The notes beneath the pieces were generated by a model that ran no database searches, had not been told where the DNA came from, and saw nothing but the letters and a program-made list of their open reading frames with translations. From a virus: a stretch of DNA of 38,902 nt. The stretch is from positions 1 to 38,902 of IMG/VR virus record IMGVR_UViG_3300030451_002487; one strand, given 5' to 3'. Position numbers and translations under genes: made by a program. Numbering within the stretch: position 1 is the stretch's first letter; every line of letters starts with the position of its first letter. This document shows positions 1 through 8,501 of the stretch, one piece after another.

Positions 1-87
1 CACATTTGGGGTTGTCCTAAACCACTATCCAAGCATCGTGCGAAGGTAGGTGAGAGATAAAAGCGCGCTACCTGCCACGACAATTAG
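1..87 (+). other. Left-edge region before the first gene
   Basis: No complete gene is seen here. One frame is open from the first base to a TAA at 58-60 and could be the last 19 residues of an upstream gene, but it has no recognisable motif. A second frame is open to a TAG at 46-48, so the frame choice is uncertain. An ATAAAA box at 57-62 lies 25 bases before the ATG at 88, similar to the TATA-to-ATG spacing at other genes here, and may be a promoter. Confidence 0.3.
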
Positions 88-1044
88 ATGCGAGCCGTTG
101 GAAAGCCACCCCTTACACCAAGAGCGATTAATATGAGTGAAGTTTGGGCAGTTAAACACCGACCCTCTCTTGATGAGATAGTAGGGCAAGACCATATTCT
201 AAATGCTTTGACTATGCCCGTGTCTGTTGCGAAGAACAACAGTCCCGAACACCAACCCTTCCCCCACATGATATTCTATAGCCCACAGGCAGGGACAGGG
301 AAGACAAGTTTGGCTTATGCTCTTGCTGCTGAGATAGGATATGTCATGCACGCCTACAATGCGAGTAGCAAAAGGACTAGGGGCATTGAGTTTGTAGAAG
401 AAGAATTACTTCCCATGTCTCGCAACGGACAGGATAAGCAGATGTTTCTACTAGACGAGGCAGACCAATTGACACCTGCCGCACAGTCGGCATTGAAGGG
501 AGTCATTGAGAATGCTTGTGGTATTTTTATTCTGACCTGTAATGATTTGAGTAAGGTTTCCTCATGGCTACAGTCTCGCTGTATGGTACATACATTCCAC
601 GCCATAAGTGAAGAACACATGGCTGAGAGGCTTGCTACTATAGTGGGTAAAGAAGGCGTGGAGATTACGGGTAAGCAATTGGGTAGTATTATGATTGCGC
701 ACGCGGGAGATTTGCGTGCTGCTATTAACGCCCTTCAAGCATACCACGGTGCTGAGAACAAGACGCAATTCATTTTGTCTCTTGGCGACAGCAAGTTTGA
801 CTCTCAAGGCTTCCTCTCTCTATGCTTTAGGGAGAAGGCTTTCGACCACGCGCTAAAGATGTTTGAGGGCTTTCAACCTAGACCTACAATACAACAAGTG
901 TTTCATTACGCTGTAAACTCTACAGCAAATACTAACTCTAAATTAACCGTTATAGAAGCGGCCATTACTGCGGAGAGGGACTTCGTAGCAGGCGTAGAGC
1001 CTAATATTATACTCGCAAATTTTGTACGGATGGTAGGCCGTTAG
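88..1044 (+). CDS. RFC small-subunit-like clamp loader ATPase
   Basis: This AAA+ ATPase should load the sliding clamp (gene at 5079) onto primed DNA for the family B polymerase. Visible motifs are the RFC N-terminal pattern (KHRP..LDEIVGQ, residues 24-35), a P-loop SPQAGTGKT (65-73), a Walker B LLDEAD (121-126) and the SRC arginine-finger motif (163-165) typical of RFC small subunits. The length (318 aa) matches the family. The P-loop begins SPQA where the family usually has GPPG, a mild divergence. The start is uncertain. ATG at 88 is 25 bases after a TATA-like box and would fit a leaderless transcript; ATG at 133 would give the more usual RFC N-terminus but has no clear ribosome-binding site. 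No RFC large subunit is present in the window, so this protein may act as a homo-oligomer or use a host subunit. Confidence 0.9.
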   Translation: MRAVGKPPLTPRAINMSEVWAVKHRPSLDEIVGQDHILNALTMPVSVAKNNSPEHQPFPHMIFYSPQAGTGKTSLAYALAAEIGYVMHAYNASSKRTRGIEFVEEELLPMSRNGQDKQMFLLDEADQLTPAAQSALKGVIENACGIFILTCNDLSKVSSWLQSRCMVHTFHAISEEHMAERLATIVGKEGVEITGKQLGSIMIAHAGDLRAAINALQAYHGAENKTQFILSLGDSKFDSQGFLSLCFREKAFDHALKMFEGFQPRPTIQQVFHYAVNSTANTNSKLTVIEAAITAERDFVAGVEPNIILANFVRMVGR

Positions 1045-1057
1045 GTTTATAGGCGGA
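1042..1057 (+). promoter_or_regulatory. Repeated promoter element, copy 1
   Basis: This is one of three identical copies of TAGGTTTATAGGCGGA (others at 4079 and 8502). It contains an archaeal TATA-like TTTATA at 1046-1051. A start about 27 bases from the box centre would fall near 1075, giving a short leader that includes the AGGTGA ribosome-binding site at 1083-1088 before the ATG at 1094. The first bases overlap the stop codon of the clamp loader gene. Confidence 0.7.
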
Positions 1058-1093
1058 TAAAATGAGCGACATTTACAACAACAGGTGACAAGA

Positions 1094-2293
1094 ATGATAG
1101 ACGAGAAGATTATTGAGAGAACAGCAAAGACGTTGAATACCGATGTGGCTACCCTAAAGGCGCACACCGATGAGGTGCTTGCTTCACAGGGTGAGGCATG
1201 GAAGAATGCCGGTAAGACTGAGGCAGACGCTTACGCTCTTGCTCTAAAGGTAGCAGGCAGTAAGATTAGGAATGCTAACGCAAGGTTGGCACGGTCAGGT
1301 GCTACTAAGATGGAAGGTATGTTTGTAAGCGTACCGCGCCCGAAGGAGTGGGGTAAGATTCTTTACAACAAGATGAAGGGTCAATTGATGAACGCTTCCG
1401 AAGAGGTCAGACAGACCTTTGTAGATAACGGCAAGATTGTTCTCTTCAATGACAACGGCGATGGTACTCATACTAGATACGCCCGTGAAGATTTCTTCGG
1501 TCAAGAGGTTAGTGAGGTAAACCAATTGCCTAACAACGCAATGCAGTTAGACGGCATGACTCACTTCTACTGCGTGTGGGACAGCAACAACCCCACATTC
1601 CCTAGCGGTGATAAGAATTTCAAGTACGGCGCAGCACGACCACAGAACGAGAGGGAAAGGACTTCCCTATTCTTTGGAAGGGCAGAGGGCGAGTCAGATT
1701 GGCGAGCCATTACTGTGACCGCACAGAGCAAGGCAGCAGACATTCAATTCCCAACCTTTACGCCACTAACTATGGCACTAAGGCTTGGCGCAAACGGAGA
1801 CAAGGCATATGTCAAGGCTGACATGACCGATGTGACTCTTGACCCCTCAAAGGCTGACATATTTGAGACAGACCCGAAGGGACTGATGGCCGCCCACTTA
1901 GGCGAAGAGAATATGCTTAGTGGCTTAGATGCCCTGCCTGCTTACTACGATACATTCAACGGCAAAGATGGTTGGTGGGACAGGATGCTTGGTGTGATAG
2001 CAGAGGTCATACACATTGACCCCCGTGACAACGGTGGCTACACTCTTGTCTGTGCCGACCTTGACATAGCCTCTACCGCACCTGTGGTTGAAGTTTATGT
2101 AGGGGCTGATGACGCTCACCGAGTGGACTTTGCCGTTGGAACAAAGATTCTCTTAGTGGGTCAGACATGGCGCACCCGCGACACCAACGAACAGCGACTT
2201 TCCGTGAACGGATGGTGGCCTTTCGATGAGGTTGAGGCTATGGTAGAAACTACCCAAACCACGTTAGATGCTGACGGTGACGGGTGGGACTGA
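1094..2293 (+). CDS. Putative OB-fold ssDNA-binding protein
   Basis: Function is inferred. The 399-residue protein begins with a helical, lysine-rich region (about residues 1-75). A middle segment (roughly 150-260) is followed by a C-terminal segment (about 295-380) rich in alternating beta strands, suggesting OB folds. It ends in a short acidic tail (TTLDADGDGWD), as is common in ssDNA-binding proteins that recruit partners. It lies between the clamp loader and the chaperonin genes in the replication operon, where a viral RPA/SSB would be expected. No catalytic motif is seen. The ATG at 1094 is preferred over a GTG at 1085 because AGGTGA at 1083-1088 is well placed as its ribosome-binding site. 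The stop overlaps the next start as TGATG. An unrelated replication accessory protein is the main alternative. Confidence 0.45.
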   Translation: MIDEKIIERTAKTLNTDVATLKAHTDEVLASQGEAWKNAGKTEADAYALALKVAGSKIRNANARLARSGATKMEGMFVSVPRPKEWGKILYNKMKGQLMNASEEVRQTFVDNGKIVLFNDNGDGTHTRYAREDFFGQEVSEVNQLPNNAMQLDGMTHFYCVWDSNNPTFPSGDKNFKYGAARPQNERERTSLFFGRAEGESDWRAITVTAQSKAADIQFPTFTPLTMALRLGANGDKAYVKADMTDVTLDPSKADIFETDPKGLMAAHLGEENMLSGLDALPAYYDTFNGKDGWWDRMLGVIAEVIHIDPRDNGGYTLVCADLDIASTAPVVEVYVGADDAHRVDFAVGTKILLVGQTWRTRDTNEQRLSVNGWWPFDEVEAMVETTQTTLDADGDGWD

Positions 2294-2541
2294 TGGCGAT
2301 TGCGCTAGGCAATTACGTTCTCCTAACCGTGACAGACGGTGAAGAAGAGATAGGCGGTTCGATAGGGCTTATAGTAAGCATGGGCAAGAAGTATTACCTT
2401 GAAAGTATGGGTGATGCAGTCTCTTGGCCTGCTTCTATTACCATAGGTGATGAGGTGGTGTTGGCAGATGAGGATAACCTTGTCCATGTGACAGGCGACC
2501 TTTACGGAACAACCGCGAGCAACGTGATGTGTGTAGTGTGA
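2293..2541 (+). CDS. groES: GroES-like co-chaperonin
   Basis: This 82-residue protein has the pattern of GroES and T4 gp31. It begins with a strand (GNYVLLTVTDG) like the GroES DRVIVKR strand. Next comes a glycine-containing mobile-loop candidate, GGSIGLIVSMGKK, whose GLIV resembles the GLII of gp31. It ends with ITIGDEVVLAD, like the GroES VGDIVIF turn, and a closing hydrophobic strand (VMCVV). The length is close to the roughly 95 aa of GroES. The start is the ATG of a TGATG overlap with the upstream gene. The GroEL-type gene begins 40 bases downstream, so the pair is arranged like a groESL operon. Its expected role is to cap the chaperonin ring during folding. Similarity was judged by eye and the identity is moderate. 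Confidence 0.7.
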   Translation: MAIALGNYVLLTVTDGEEEIGGSIGLIVSMGKKYYLESMGDAVSWPASITIGDEVVLADEDNLVHVTGDLYGTTASNVMCVV

Positions 2542-2581
2542 GAATAAGTCCCTCTAGGAATTTTATTAAGAAGGTGAAGAG

Positions 2582-4081
2582 ATGGTGGAAGAGACACTTT
2601 TAATGGGTAAAGAAGCGAGAAGGAAACTTTTACAAGGCATTAACAAAGTAGCAGATGCGGTCAAGGGGACACTCGGCCCAAGTGCTAAAACGGTTATAAT
2701 ACAGCAAGAGGATTCATTTCCCCTCATACTTAACGATGGTGTGAGTGTAGCGAGAGCAGTCAATGACCCCGACCCTTATGTGCAGATGGGTATTGACCTG
2801 ATTAAGCAGGTAGCAGAACAGGCGCAAGGTATTTCCGGTGACGGGACTACTACGGCTACTGTTATTGCTCAGGCTCTATGCAACGAGGGCTTCAAGGAGA
2901 TAGAAGACGGAAAGGACAGGCTTGAATTGTTTGAAATGATACAGGAGAAGGTAGACGAGATTATTAGAAATATTGAAGGTCACAGCCAACCCTGCGAAAC
3001 CGTTGATGATGTTTCTTCGGTGGCTAAGATTGCCGCTAACAACGACCAAGAGTTAGGTGATTTGATTGCCGATGTTATGTTAAACATAGGGTCGGAAGGT
3101 GCGATTGCTCTCAAGCATGGGAGTGGATTTGAAACCACCTTTGAGATAAAGGATGGGTTAGAGATACAGTCGGGCGCAGCAAGCCCACACTTCTCACAGG
3201 AGATGGCAAACGCCAACGTGCTGATTACTACTGACAAGATAAATAACTTTGAAAGTCTTGTTCCGGCATTAGAATTGTCGCTCAAAGAACAGAAAGGGCT
3301 GTTGATTGTCTGCGCAGACTACAACGAGTCTGTGCTTCCTAACTTATTAATTAACGTAGTGCAAGGTAAGATAAACGCCTGCCTTGTCAAACTTCCCTCT
3401 ATGGGTAAGCAACAGGAAGATTGGGCTTACGATATTCGTGCTGTGACAGGCGGCAAGGTCTTCAACAAGACTTTAGGCGACAGTCTTACAACGGTTAAAG
3501 AACATGAATTGGGATATGCTACGCTAGTGCAATGCGGCAAGGATTCCTGTGTAGTAGAAACAGACACAGGCATTGACGATGCACACTTAGATGACCTATA
3601 CCAAAAGGCAGATAACGCAGACCACGATTGGGACAAGCAGACTCTAACACGCAGAATTGCGAGACTGACGAAGGGTGTTGCTTCTATTTATGTGGGGGCG
3701 ACAACCGAGATTGAGATGCTAGAGAAGAAGGAACGCATTGACGATGCTATTAACGCCGTGAGAGCCGCCATGAGAAACGGTACTATTGCAGGTGGTGGTA
3801 TACTTCTAAACTACTACGGTATGGATAGCAAGGATGATTTGATTATGAAGGCTTTCTCAGCCCCCATGAGAACCATAGCCGAGAACGCAGGCATTGACCT
3901 ACCACCGACTATGCACGTTGAGAGAGGCTTAGATGCTAGGACAGGCAAGTTAGATGCTGACTTAGTAGCGGTAGGAATTATAGACCCTGTAGATATTACG
4001 ATTAACTCTATTAGGAGTGCAGTTTCCATAGCAAAGTTAGTCTTACTAAGTGATGCTTTGGTGGCTCTGCCACAGAGTTAG
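2582..4081 (+). CDS. groEL: Group I (GroEL-type) chaperonin
   Basis: This 499-residue ATP-driven folding chaperonin is of the bacterial GroEL class, not the archaeal thermosome class. It keeps the GroEL N-terminal pattern (ADAVKGTLGPSAKTV, 24-38), the ATP-site aspartates at D52 (NDGVSVAR) and D87 (GDGTTTAT), the hydrolytic aspartate at D388 (RIDDAINAVRAA) and AGGG (403-406). Residue numbering up to 87 matches E. coli GroEL exactly. The long built-in lid of group II chaperonins is not evident. It is about 50 residues shorter than GroEL and ends before the usual GGM tail, at ALPQS. A GGTGA ribosome-binding site at 2573-2577 precedes the ATG, and a GroES-like gene lies just upstream. It may fold capsid, tail or replication proteins. 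The nucleotide-binding residues suggest it is active. Confidence 0.93.
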   Translation: MVEETLLMGKEARRKLLQGINKVADAVKGTLGPSAKTVIIQQEDSFPLILNDGVSVARAVNDPDPYVQMGIDLIKQVAEQAQGISGDGTTTATVIAQALCNEGFKEIEDGKDRLELFEMIQEKVDEIIRNIEGHSQPCETVDDVSSVAKIAANNDQELGDLIADVMLNIGSEGAIALKHGSGFETTFEIKDGLEIQSGAASPHFSQEMANANVLITTDKINNFESLVPALELSLKEQKGLLIVCADYNESVLPNLLINVVQGKINACLVKLPSMGKQQEDWAYDIRAVTGGKVFNKTLGDSLTTVKEHELGYATLVQCGKDSCVVETDTGIDDAHLDDLYQKADNADHDWDKQTLTRRIARLTKGVASIYVGATTEIEMLEKKERIDDAINAVRAAMRNGTIAGGGILLNYYGMDSKDDLIMKAFSAPMRTIAENAGIDLPPTMHVERGLDARTGKLDADLVAVGIIDPVDITINSIRSAVSIAKLVLLSDALVALPQS

Positions 4082-4094
4082 GTTTATAGGCGGA
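4079..4094 (+). promoter_or_regulatory. Repeated promoter element, copy 2
   Basis: This is an identical copy of TAGGTTTATAGGCGGA, extended by the same TA seen after copy 1. TTTATA is at 4083-4088 and the ATG of the next gene is at 4112, 23 bases later. That is exactly the spacing seen at copy 3. A transcript start about 27 bases from the box centre would coincide with the ATG, suggesting a leaderless mRNA even though AGGTGA lies at 4102-4107. The element overlaps the chaperonin stop codon. Confidence 0.7.
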
Positions 4095-4111
4095 TAGAAG
4101 CAGGTGATAAT

Positions 4112-5101
4112 ATGACTTGGGGACAAGGAACGACAACCACGAAGAAAACAGTAGCAGAAGCAGCACCAAAGACGCTGTACGACAGAGAGTATTACAGAAA
4201 CCTATTGACTGCCAAGCAGTCGCAGAAGACTTCACAGGTTCACCGCATGGCTTTGGTAGCCCATGAGAATGCCTGTAAGACAGGTCTTGCTCTCTCATTC
4301 CTAAACAATGAGATAGACGCAGGCAAGAAGGTAGCAATTATTGACATAGATAACTCTGCTTCCTCTACTGTAGATTACGTCTACCCTGACAAGGATAACA
4401 TAATGGTGATTCCTATTCTCGATGAGTCTGATGATTCTGTCTACCACGAAGATAACTCGGTAGACCACCACGCTCTTGTAAACAAGACCAAGTGGTTCAT
4501 TAACCTACTAGCAGAAGAGATTGAGGAAGCCCCTGACACATGGGGTGGCATTATATTTGACGGCGGTTCTACTTTCCTAAAGTGGTGCGAGTTTGCCATG
4601 AGGCAGTCGCTACTTGAGAAGGGTGTCATTGAGAATGAAGATGATTCCTTCAACCAAAAGGAATGGAGAGAGCGCAACCGAATGAACCGTGACGTTCTTG
4701 ACAGGCTACACGCTCTGCCTGTCGCTAAGATTTACAACACCTTCCACTTGAAGGCCATACAAGAATACATGGATGATGGCACAGGTAAGAAGGTTCTAAT
4801 GACTACGGGCGAGAGGCCCGATTGGGAGAAGGGGACAATGCGCCGATTCTCTCAGCAGATATTCCTAAGTAGATACATGAAGAAAGCAGACTTAGCCGCA
4901 GGTGTCAAGGGTGACAAAAGCCTCAATGAAGGGGAGTGGTGTGTCCGTGCAACGATTGAAGAGATGAAGGGTCAGAAGATGGAGTACGTTGGCTCGACTC
5001 ACACGGTGTTGTCTGTTGATAACGGTAAGGTCACATGGTTTGGCTTGCCATTCATAACAGATGATGAGGTGAAGAGCGATGCAAGCGACACTACCGAATG
5101 A
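4112..5101 (+). CDS. RecA/Sak4-like P-loop ATPase
   Basis: This 329-residue protein is a probable RecA-fold ATPase, similar in layout to Sak4/RadA-like phage recombinases that act on ssDNA in recombination-dependent replication. The P-loop is AHENACKTG at residues 50-58, within a hydrophobic strand (MALVA) as expected. Here Cys55 replaces the usual last glycine before K56 and T57. A Walker B-like strand GGIIFD ends at D150. A second strand pattern, KKVAIIDID (72-80), matches the early beta strand of this fold. The N-terminal 20 residues are rich in Thr and Ala and probably flexible; the C-terminus is acidic. It overlaps the clamp gene by 23 bases, which supports a replication role. Exact subfamily is uncertain; another AAA_24-type ATPase is possible. 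Confidence 0.6.
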   Translation: MTWGQGTTTTKKTVAEAAPKTLYDREYYRNLLTAKQSQKTSQVHRMALVAHENACKTGLALSFLNNEIDAGKKVAIIDIDNSASSTVDYVYPDKDNIMVIPILDESDDSVYHEDNSVDHHALVNKTKWFINLLAEEIEEAPDTWGGIIFDGGSTFLKWCEFAMRQSLLEKGVIENEDDSFNQKEWRERNRMNRDVLDRLHALPVAKIYNTFHLKAIQEYMDDGTGKKVLMTTGERPDWEKGTMRRFSQQIFLSRYMKKADLAAGVKGDKSLNEGEWCVRATIEEMKGQKMEYVGSTHTVLSVDNGKVTWFGLPFITDDEVKSDASDTTE

Positions 5102-5948
5102 TGCTATTACGATTCTTTTAAACAAGGTCAAAAGAACGCAGATGGTTGCGGGCAAGCCGCAAGACCAAGTGTTGTCCTGTGTTTTAGAGGTTATAGATAA
5201 TAAGGCTTCTGTCACTTCTCTTGTGAAAGACGGTCTAACTTCTGTCAGTAGATTTTCCTGTCTTATTGACAACCCTAAAAAGCAATTGTTTAATGCTGAA
5301 TTTTACATAACTGACATTAATACTTTCTTGGGTGCGTTGAAATACCACGGCACTAAGTTTACGCTTACACAAGACGGCGACAAACTACGCATTAAGTCTT
5401 CTAACAAGCAGACTACTTTGACTGCTTCCCCCGATGCTCTTGCATTTCCACATAACCCTGCGACACTCAAGGAGTGGCACACTACTTCTAAGAACGTTGC
5501 TAACAAGTTAGAGCGTAAGTATTTGAGAGGGTCTATTGGTGTCTTTGATTGGAATTACTTAGCAGATGGTGGCGAGAAGATACCCACAAAGTTTAGACTC
5601 AAGACAGATGCCGTGACTCTCTACGAAGCGTTGCGGTGCGATTCAATGAACGGTCAGAAGATTAACCGTTATAATTTCTTTTTCGATTGGGAAACAAGTA
5701 AGGGGTTTGAAGTAAGAGTCGGCAACGAATTGAAAGGTCAGACTACTAGCCTACTAGACCTACCAAGTGAGGGCGTGGGTGCTTTCAAGATGGATGCCAC
5801 CTTTGAGGGTGGATTAGAGCAATTGACACAGCACCTACATGGCGAGATTAACCTAAACTTCCTAGATTTCAGTCAGCACGGACAGGGCTACAAACTGATT
5901 ATAGATTTAGGTGACAACGACTTTGTTTTTCAGTCGTCAATAAAATAA
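5079..5948 (+). CDS. Sliding clamp (gp45/PCNA-like)
   Basis: This 289-residue protein is a probable ring-shaped processivity factor for the polymerase at 6254. The segment ITDINTFLGALKY (about residues 78-90), followed by strands with DGDKLRIKSSNKQTTL, resembles the T4 gp45 pattern YDLNGFLGILSL and its next strands. The C-terminal half again shows alternating beta strands and ends in LIIDLGDNDFVFQSSIK. It is longer than typical archaeal PCNA (about 245 aa). The start is supported by AGGTGA at 5067-5072, six bases before the ATG, inside the end of the upstream gene. Its place between the ATPase and polymerase genes, with a clamp loader upstream, supports the call. Overall sequence similarity to host-type PCNA is weak by eye. 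Confidence 0.7.
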   Translation: MQATLPNDAITILLNKVKRTQMVAGKPQDQVLSCVLEVIDNKASVTSLVKDGLTSVSRFSCLIDNPKKQLFNAEFYITDINTFLGALKYHGTKFTLTQDGDKLRIKSSNKQTTLTASPDALAFPHNPATLKEWHTTSKNVANKLERKYLRGSIGVFDWNYLADGGEKIPTKFRLKTDAVTLYEALRCDSMNGQKINRYNFFFDWETSKGFEVRVGNELKGQTTSLLDLPSEGVGAFKMDATFEGGLEQLTQHLHGEINLNFLDFSQHGQGYKLIIDLGDNDFVFQSSIK

Positions 5949-5960
5949 AGGTGAAAAAAG

Positions 5961-6257
5961 ATGGATGAAGGTTGGATGACGTTGATAAGCGACATAGAAT
6001 ATACGATACAAAACATGATTGCGCTTGGTGTAGAGGGCGATGCTGTTTGTGAAGACAGTAAATATAAGGTGTACCTTACTTTAGTAGAGAAGAATAAGCC
6101 CAAGCATTACCGTGACCCTGTTTGGTTGAGAAACGCATACATAGAAGAGAACAGGTCTATGGCCGACATAGCAATGGAGTTTGACATAACCCCTGCGGCT
6201 GTGAACCAATGGCTTAACAAGCACAACATAGAGACACGGAAGCGTGGTGTACGGTGA
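5961..6257 (+). CDS. Small helix-turn-helix DNA-binding protein
   Basis: This 98-residue protein has a clear C-terminal helix-turn-helix (about residues 56-92). It is of the kind seen next to homing-endonuclease and resolvase-like domains: WLRNAYIEENRSMADIA, then FDITPAAVNQWLNKHNI. The basic tail ends TRKRGVR. The N-terminal half is unrecognised and helical. A GGTGA motif upstream of the ATG is a good ribosome-binding site. Its stop overlaps the GTG start of the polymerase gene (GTGA), so the two are likely translationally coupled. It could be a transcriptional regulator or a replication accessory protein that binds DNA; the sequence does not decide. Confidence 0.7.
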   Translation: MDEGWMTLISDIEYTIQNMIALGVEGDAVCEDSKYKVYLTLVEKNKPKHYRDPVWLRNAYIEENRSMADIAMEFDITPAAVNQWLNKHNIETRKRGVR

Positions 6258-8497
6258 TTGTCACTAAGGCGCGCGGCAATACTGTCATAGTGCGGGAACG
6301 TACCGAAGACGGCAGAAGAAAGGAGACTGTGATTTCTGCTTATAACCCTTATTTTTTTGTAAGCACTTCTGATGCCGACCTTGCCCCCGCCATACACAAA
6401 GAGGATGGCTACAATTGCATATACGGCACGAAACTTACTAAGATAACAGTAGCAGACGCGGGCGACATATACGATTTCAAGAAGCAGAACCCCGATGTTA
6501 TGACATGGGAGGCAAACATTCCCTTTGTCAATAGGGTTCTGACCGAGAGATTGCGACATGGCGAAGAGCCTTTCAAGCAATACGAGCATAGGACTTGGTA
6601 TTTAGATGCCGAGTGGAGTCCCACAACCAATGAGATGAGGGTTATAGTAGTTTACGATTCCTTCACCGAGAATGAATATGTTTGGTTTGTGGATAAGAGC
6701 CTACAAGACAAAACTATGTCTTCGGTAGAGTATGTTAAGCACAAAGAATTTGGCGGTTATACTTATGATACTCCGGCTCTTGGATTTAGGTCAGAGCGTG
6801 CTATGCTGACTCACTTCTTGAAGCACATGGACTTACAAGACCCCGATATTATTACGGGTTGGTTCGTAGTAGGTGCAGACATTAAGACGATAGTAGAGAG
6901 GTGCAGAGCCGTAGGCGTGCAGCCTACCACTATGAGTCCTATGCGCCGCCTTAACTATTCCTATAGAGATTGGGAACAACCAATTGTGGGTAGGAATTGT
7001 ATAGACCTTATGTTAGCCTTCACTAAACTATGGGAATTGAAGAATGGAAAACTCCCTTCTAAGAAATTAGACGATGTAGCGATGGAGGCTTTGGGCGAAA
7101 AGAAGATTGAATTGCCTGACGGCCACGACACATACTTGACTAACCTGCCTCTATACATTCACTATTGTAGGCAAGACGTAAGACTTCTACCTAAATTAGA
7201 CGCTAAAGTAAACGCTCTTGACTACTACACTTCCCTACAGCACATTGTCCAATGTGACATACGCTCTACTCCCTTCATTACCAAGATGTTCTCATGCTTG
7301 GTGCTTACAGATAAGGATAACAAGGGTAGGATTCCTACTGACCCCCTCTTCCGCTACGAAGCATACGAAGGCGCAGACGTTATGGAAGTAGATGCGGGCC
7401 TGTATAACAAAGTAGGTATTTTAGACATTAAAGCAATGTACCACAGCAACGCAGACCTTTACAATATTTCTTGGGACACTTTAGCATTGCCCGAAGAGGG
7501 ACAGGACTGTGGAAACGGCACGCACTTTTGCCAAAAGGAGAAGGGTTTGCTAGTCCGTCAAATGGATAACATGACTAACCTGCGAAATAAATTCAAGCGG
7601 TTGATGAAGCATGACCCCGATAACTATGAGCGATGGGACACAATGCAGTTTGCTTGTAAGTCTTTGGTCGCTTCCATGTATGGGGTTGCCGGAGATTCTA
7701 AATATGGTCTTTACCACCCCGCAGTAGCGGCGGCAATTACCCACACTTCTAGGGCTACCCTAAACAGGCTCAAGATGATAGCCGAGGAAGAGGGAAATAA
7801 GGTCATTTACGGCCACACAGACAGCGTGTTTTGCGAAATAGATAGTCCGGCTAGGGGCGAGGCATTAATACGCTCTATTAACGCTAAAATGAAGCCCATT
7901 GAAGTAGAGTTTGAGAAGTGGTGTGAGAGCATGGTGCTGATGGCTAAGAATAGATACGCCGGAAGGGTGACTTGGACTGATGGCAACGCTCACGAACCCA
8001 CGCTTTATGTTAAGGGTATAGAATTGAAGCAGTCTAGGATGCCCCCTATTATGAAAGAGGTCATGTCAGAAACGATTAACATGATACTTGCCAATAGAGA
8101 GGAAGAAGAAGTAAACGATATGCTAATACCAATTATAAACAGTATAGTTAATGAGGAAATAAGCGTAGATGATTTGGCTATGAAGGGCAAACTTGAGAAG
8201 AACCTGAGCGAATACAAGGTGCTGTCCGGCCCTAGCGCGGCGGCGGCTTGGGCTAACGAATACTTAGGCAAGGGTTATAGAAGTGGCTCTTATTTTAAGG
8301 TTATACTTGACGACAACGGTAAGTATTTAGCCTTCGATGAGCCGTCAGATTTAGACGGGATTGCTTTGGTTGGGTACAAGACCATGTGCGATAGATTTGT
8401 GTTGCAGAAACTAAGACCCTACTACGATATGATGGGTTGGTCTACGCAACGACTTCTCAACGCCTACATGGGATTAGGTCATTTGTCTTGGGTATGA
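6254..8497 (+). CDS. polB: Family B DNA polymerase with 3'-5' exonuclease
   Basis: This 747-residue replicative DNA polymerase should be held on DNA by the clamp at 5079. The proofreading exonuclease is intact: Exo I D118 and E120 (YLDAEW), Exo II D209 (GWFVVGADIKT), Exo III Y304 and D308 (YCRQD). The polymerase domain has motif A at D391 (DIKAMYHS), motif B ending in ACKSLVASMYG (467-477), motif C YGHTDS (519-524) with D523, and a KxRY-type motif KNRYAG (565-570). Motif C has His where YGDTDS is more common; the second, essential Asp is kept. Translation starts at a GTG overlapping the upstream stop (GTGA). No intein or terminal-protein-priming insertion is evident, so it fits RNA- or DNA-primed replication using the primase in this module. 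Confidence 0.97.
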   Translation: MIVTKARGNTVIVRERTEDGRRKETVISAYNPYFFVSTSDADLAPAIHKEDGYNCIYGTKLTKITVADAGDIYDFKKQNPDVMTWEANIPFVNRVLTERLRHGEEPFKQYEHRTWYLDAEWSPTTNEMRVIVVYDSFTENEYVWFVDKSLQDKTMSSVEYVKHKEFGGYTYDTPALGFRSERAMLTHFLKHMDLQDPDIITGWFVVGADIKTIVERCRAVGVQPTTMSPMRRLNYSYRDWEQPIVGRNCIDLMLAFTKLWELKNGKLPSKKLDDVAMEALGEKKIELPDGHDTYLTNLPLYIHYCRQDVRLLPKLDAKVNALDYYTSLQHIVQCDIRSTPFITKMFSCLVLTDKDNKGRIPTDPLFRYEAYEGADVMEVDAGLYNKVGILDIKAMYHSNADLYNISWDTLALPEEGQDCGNGTHFCQKEKGLLVRQMDNMTNLRNKFKRLMKHDPDNYERWDTMQFACKSLVASMYGVAGDSKYGLYHPAVAAAITHTSRATLNRLKMIAEEEGNKVIYGHTDSVFCEIDSPARGEALIRSINAKMKPIEVEFEKWCESMVLMAKNRYAGRVTWTDGNAHEPTLYVKGIELKQSRMPPIMKEVMSETINMILANREEEEVNDMLIPIINSIVNEEISVDDLAMKGKLEKNLSEYKVLSGPSAAAAWANEYLGKGYRSGSYFKVILDDNGKYLAFDEPSDLDGIALVGYKTMCDRFVLQKLRPYYDMMGWSTQRLLNAYMGLGHLSWV

Positions 8498-8501
8498 TGC
8501 G

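Noticed and set aside
1-87. tRNA or other RNA gene at the left edge
   Set aside because: No cloverleaf pairing or T-arm GGTTCRA-like sequence could be found.
1062-1088. Eight-codon frame starting ATGAGCGAC after promoter copy 1
   Set aside because: It would start upstream of the predicted transcript start and its TGA is part of the ribosome-binding site of the next gene. It is too short to support.
2284-2292. GTG at 2284 as start of the GroES-like gene
   Set aside because: The ATG at 2293 forms a TGATG overlap with the upstream stop, a common coupling here, and gives the normal GroES N-terminus.
2582-4081. Thermosome (group II) assignment for the chaperonin
   Set aside because: The sequence follows GroEL residue by residue around the ATP site and in RIDDAINAVRAA, and it lacks the group II lid.
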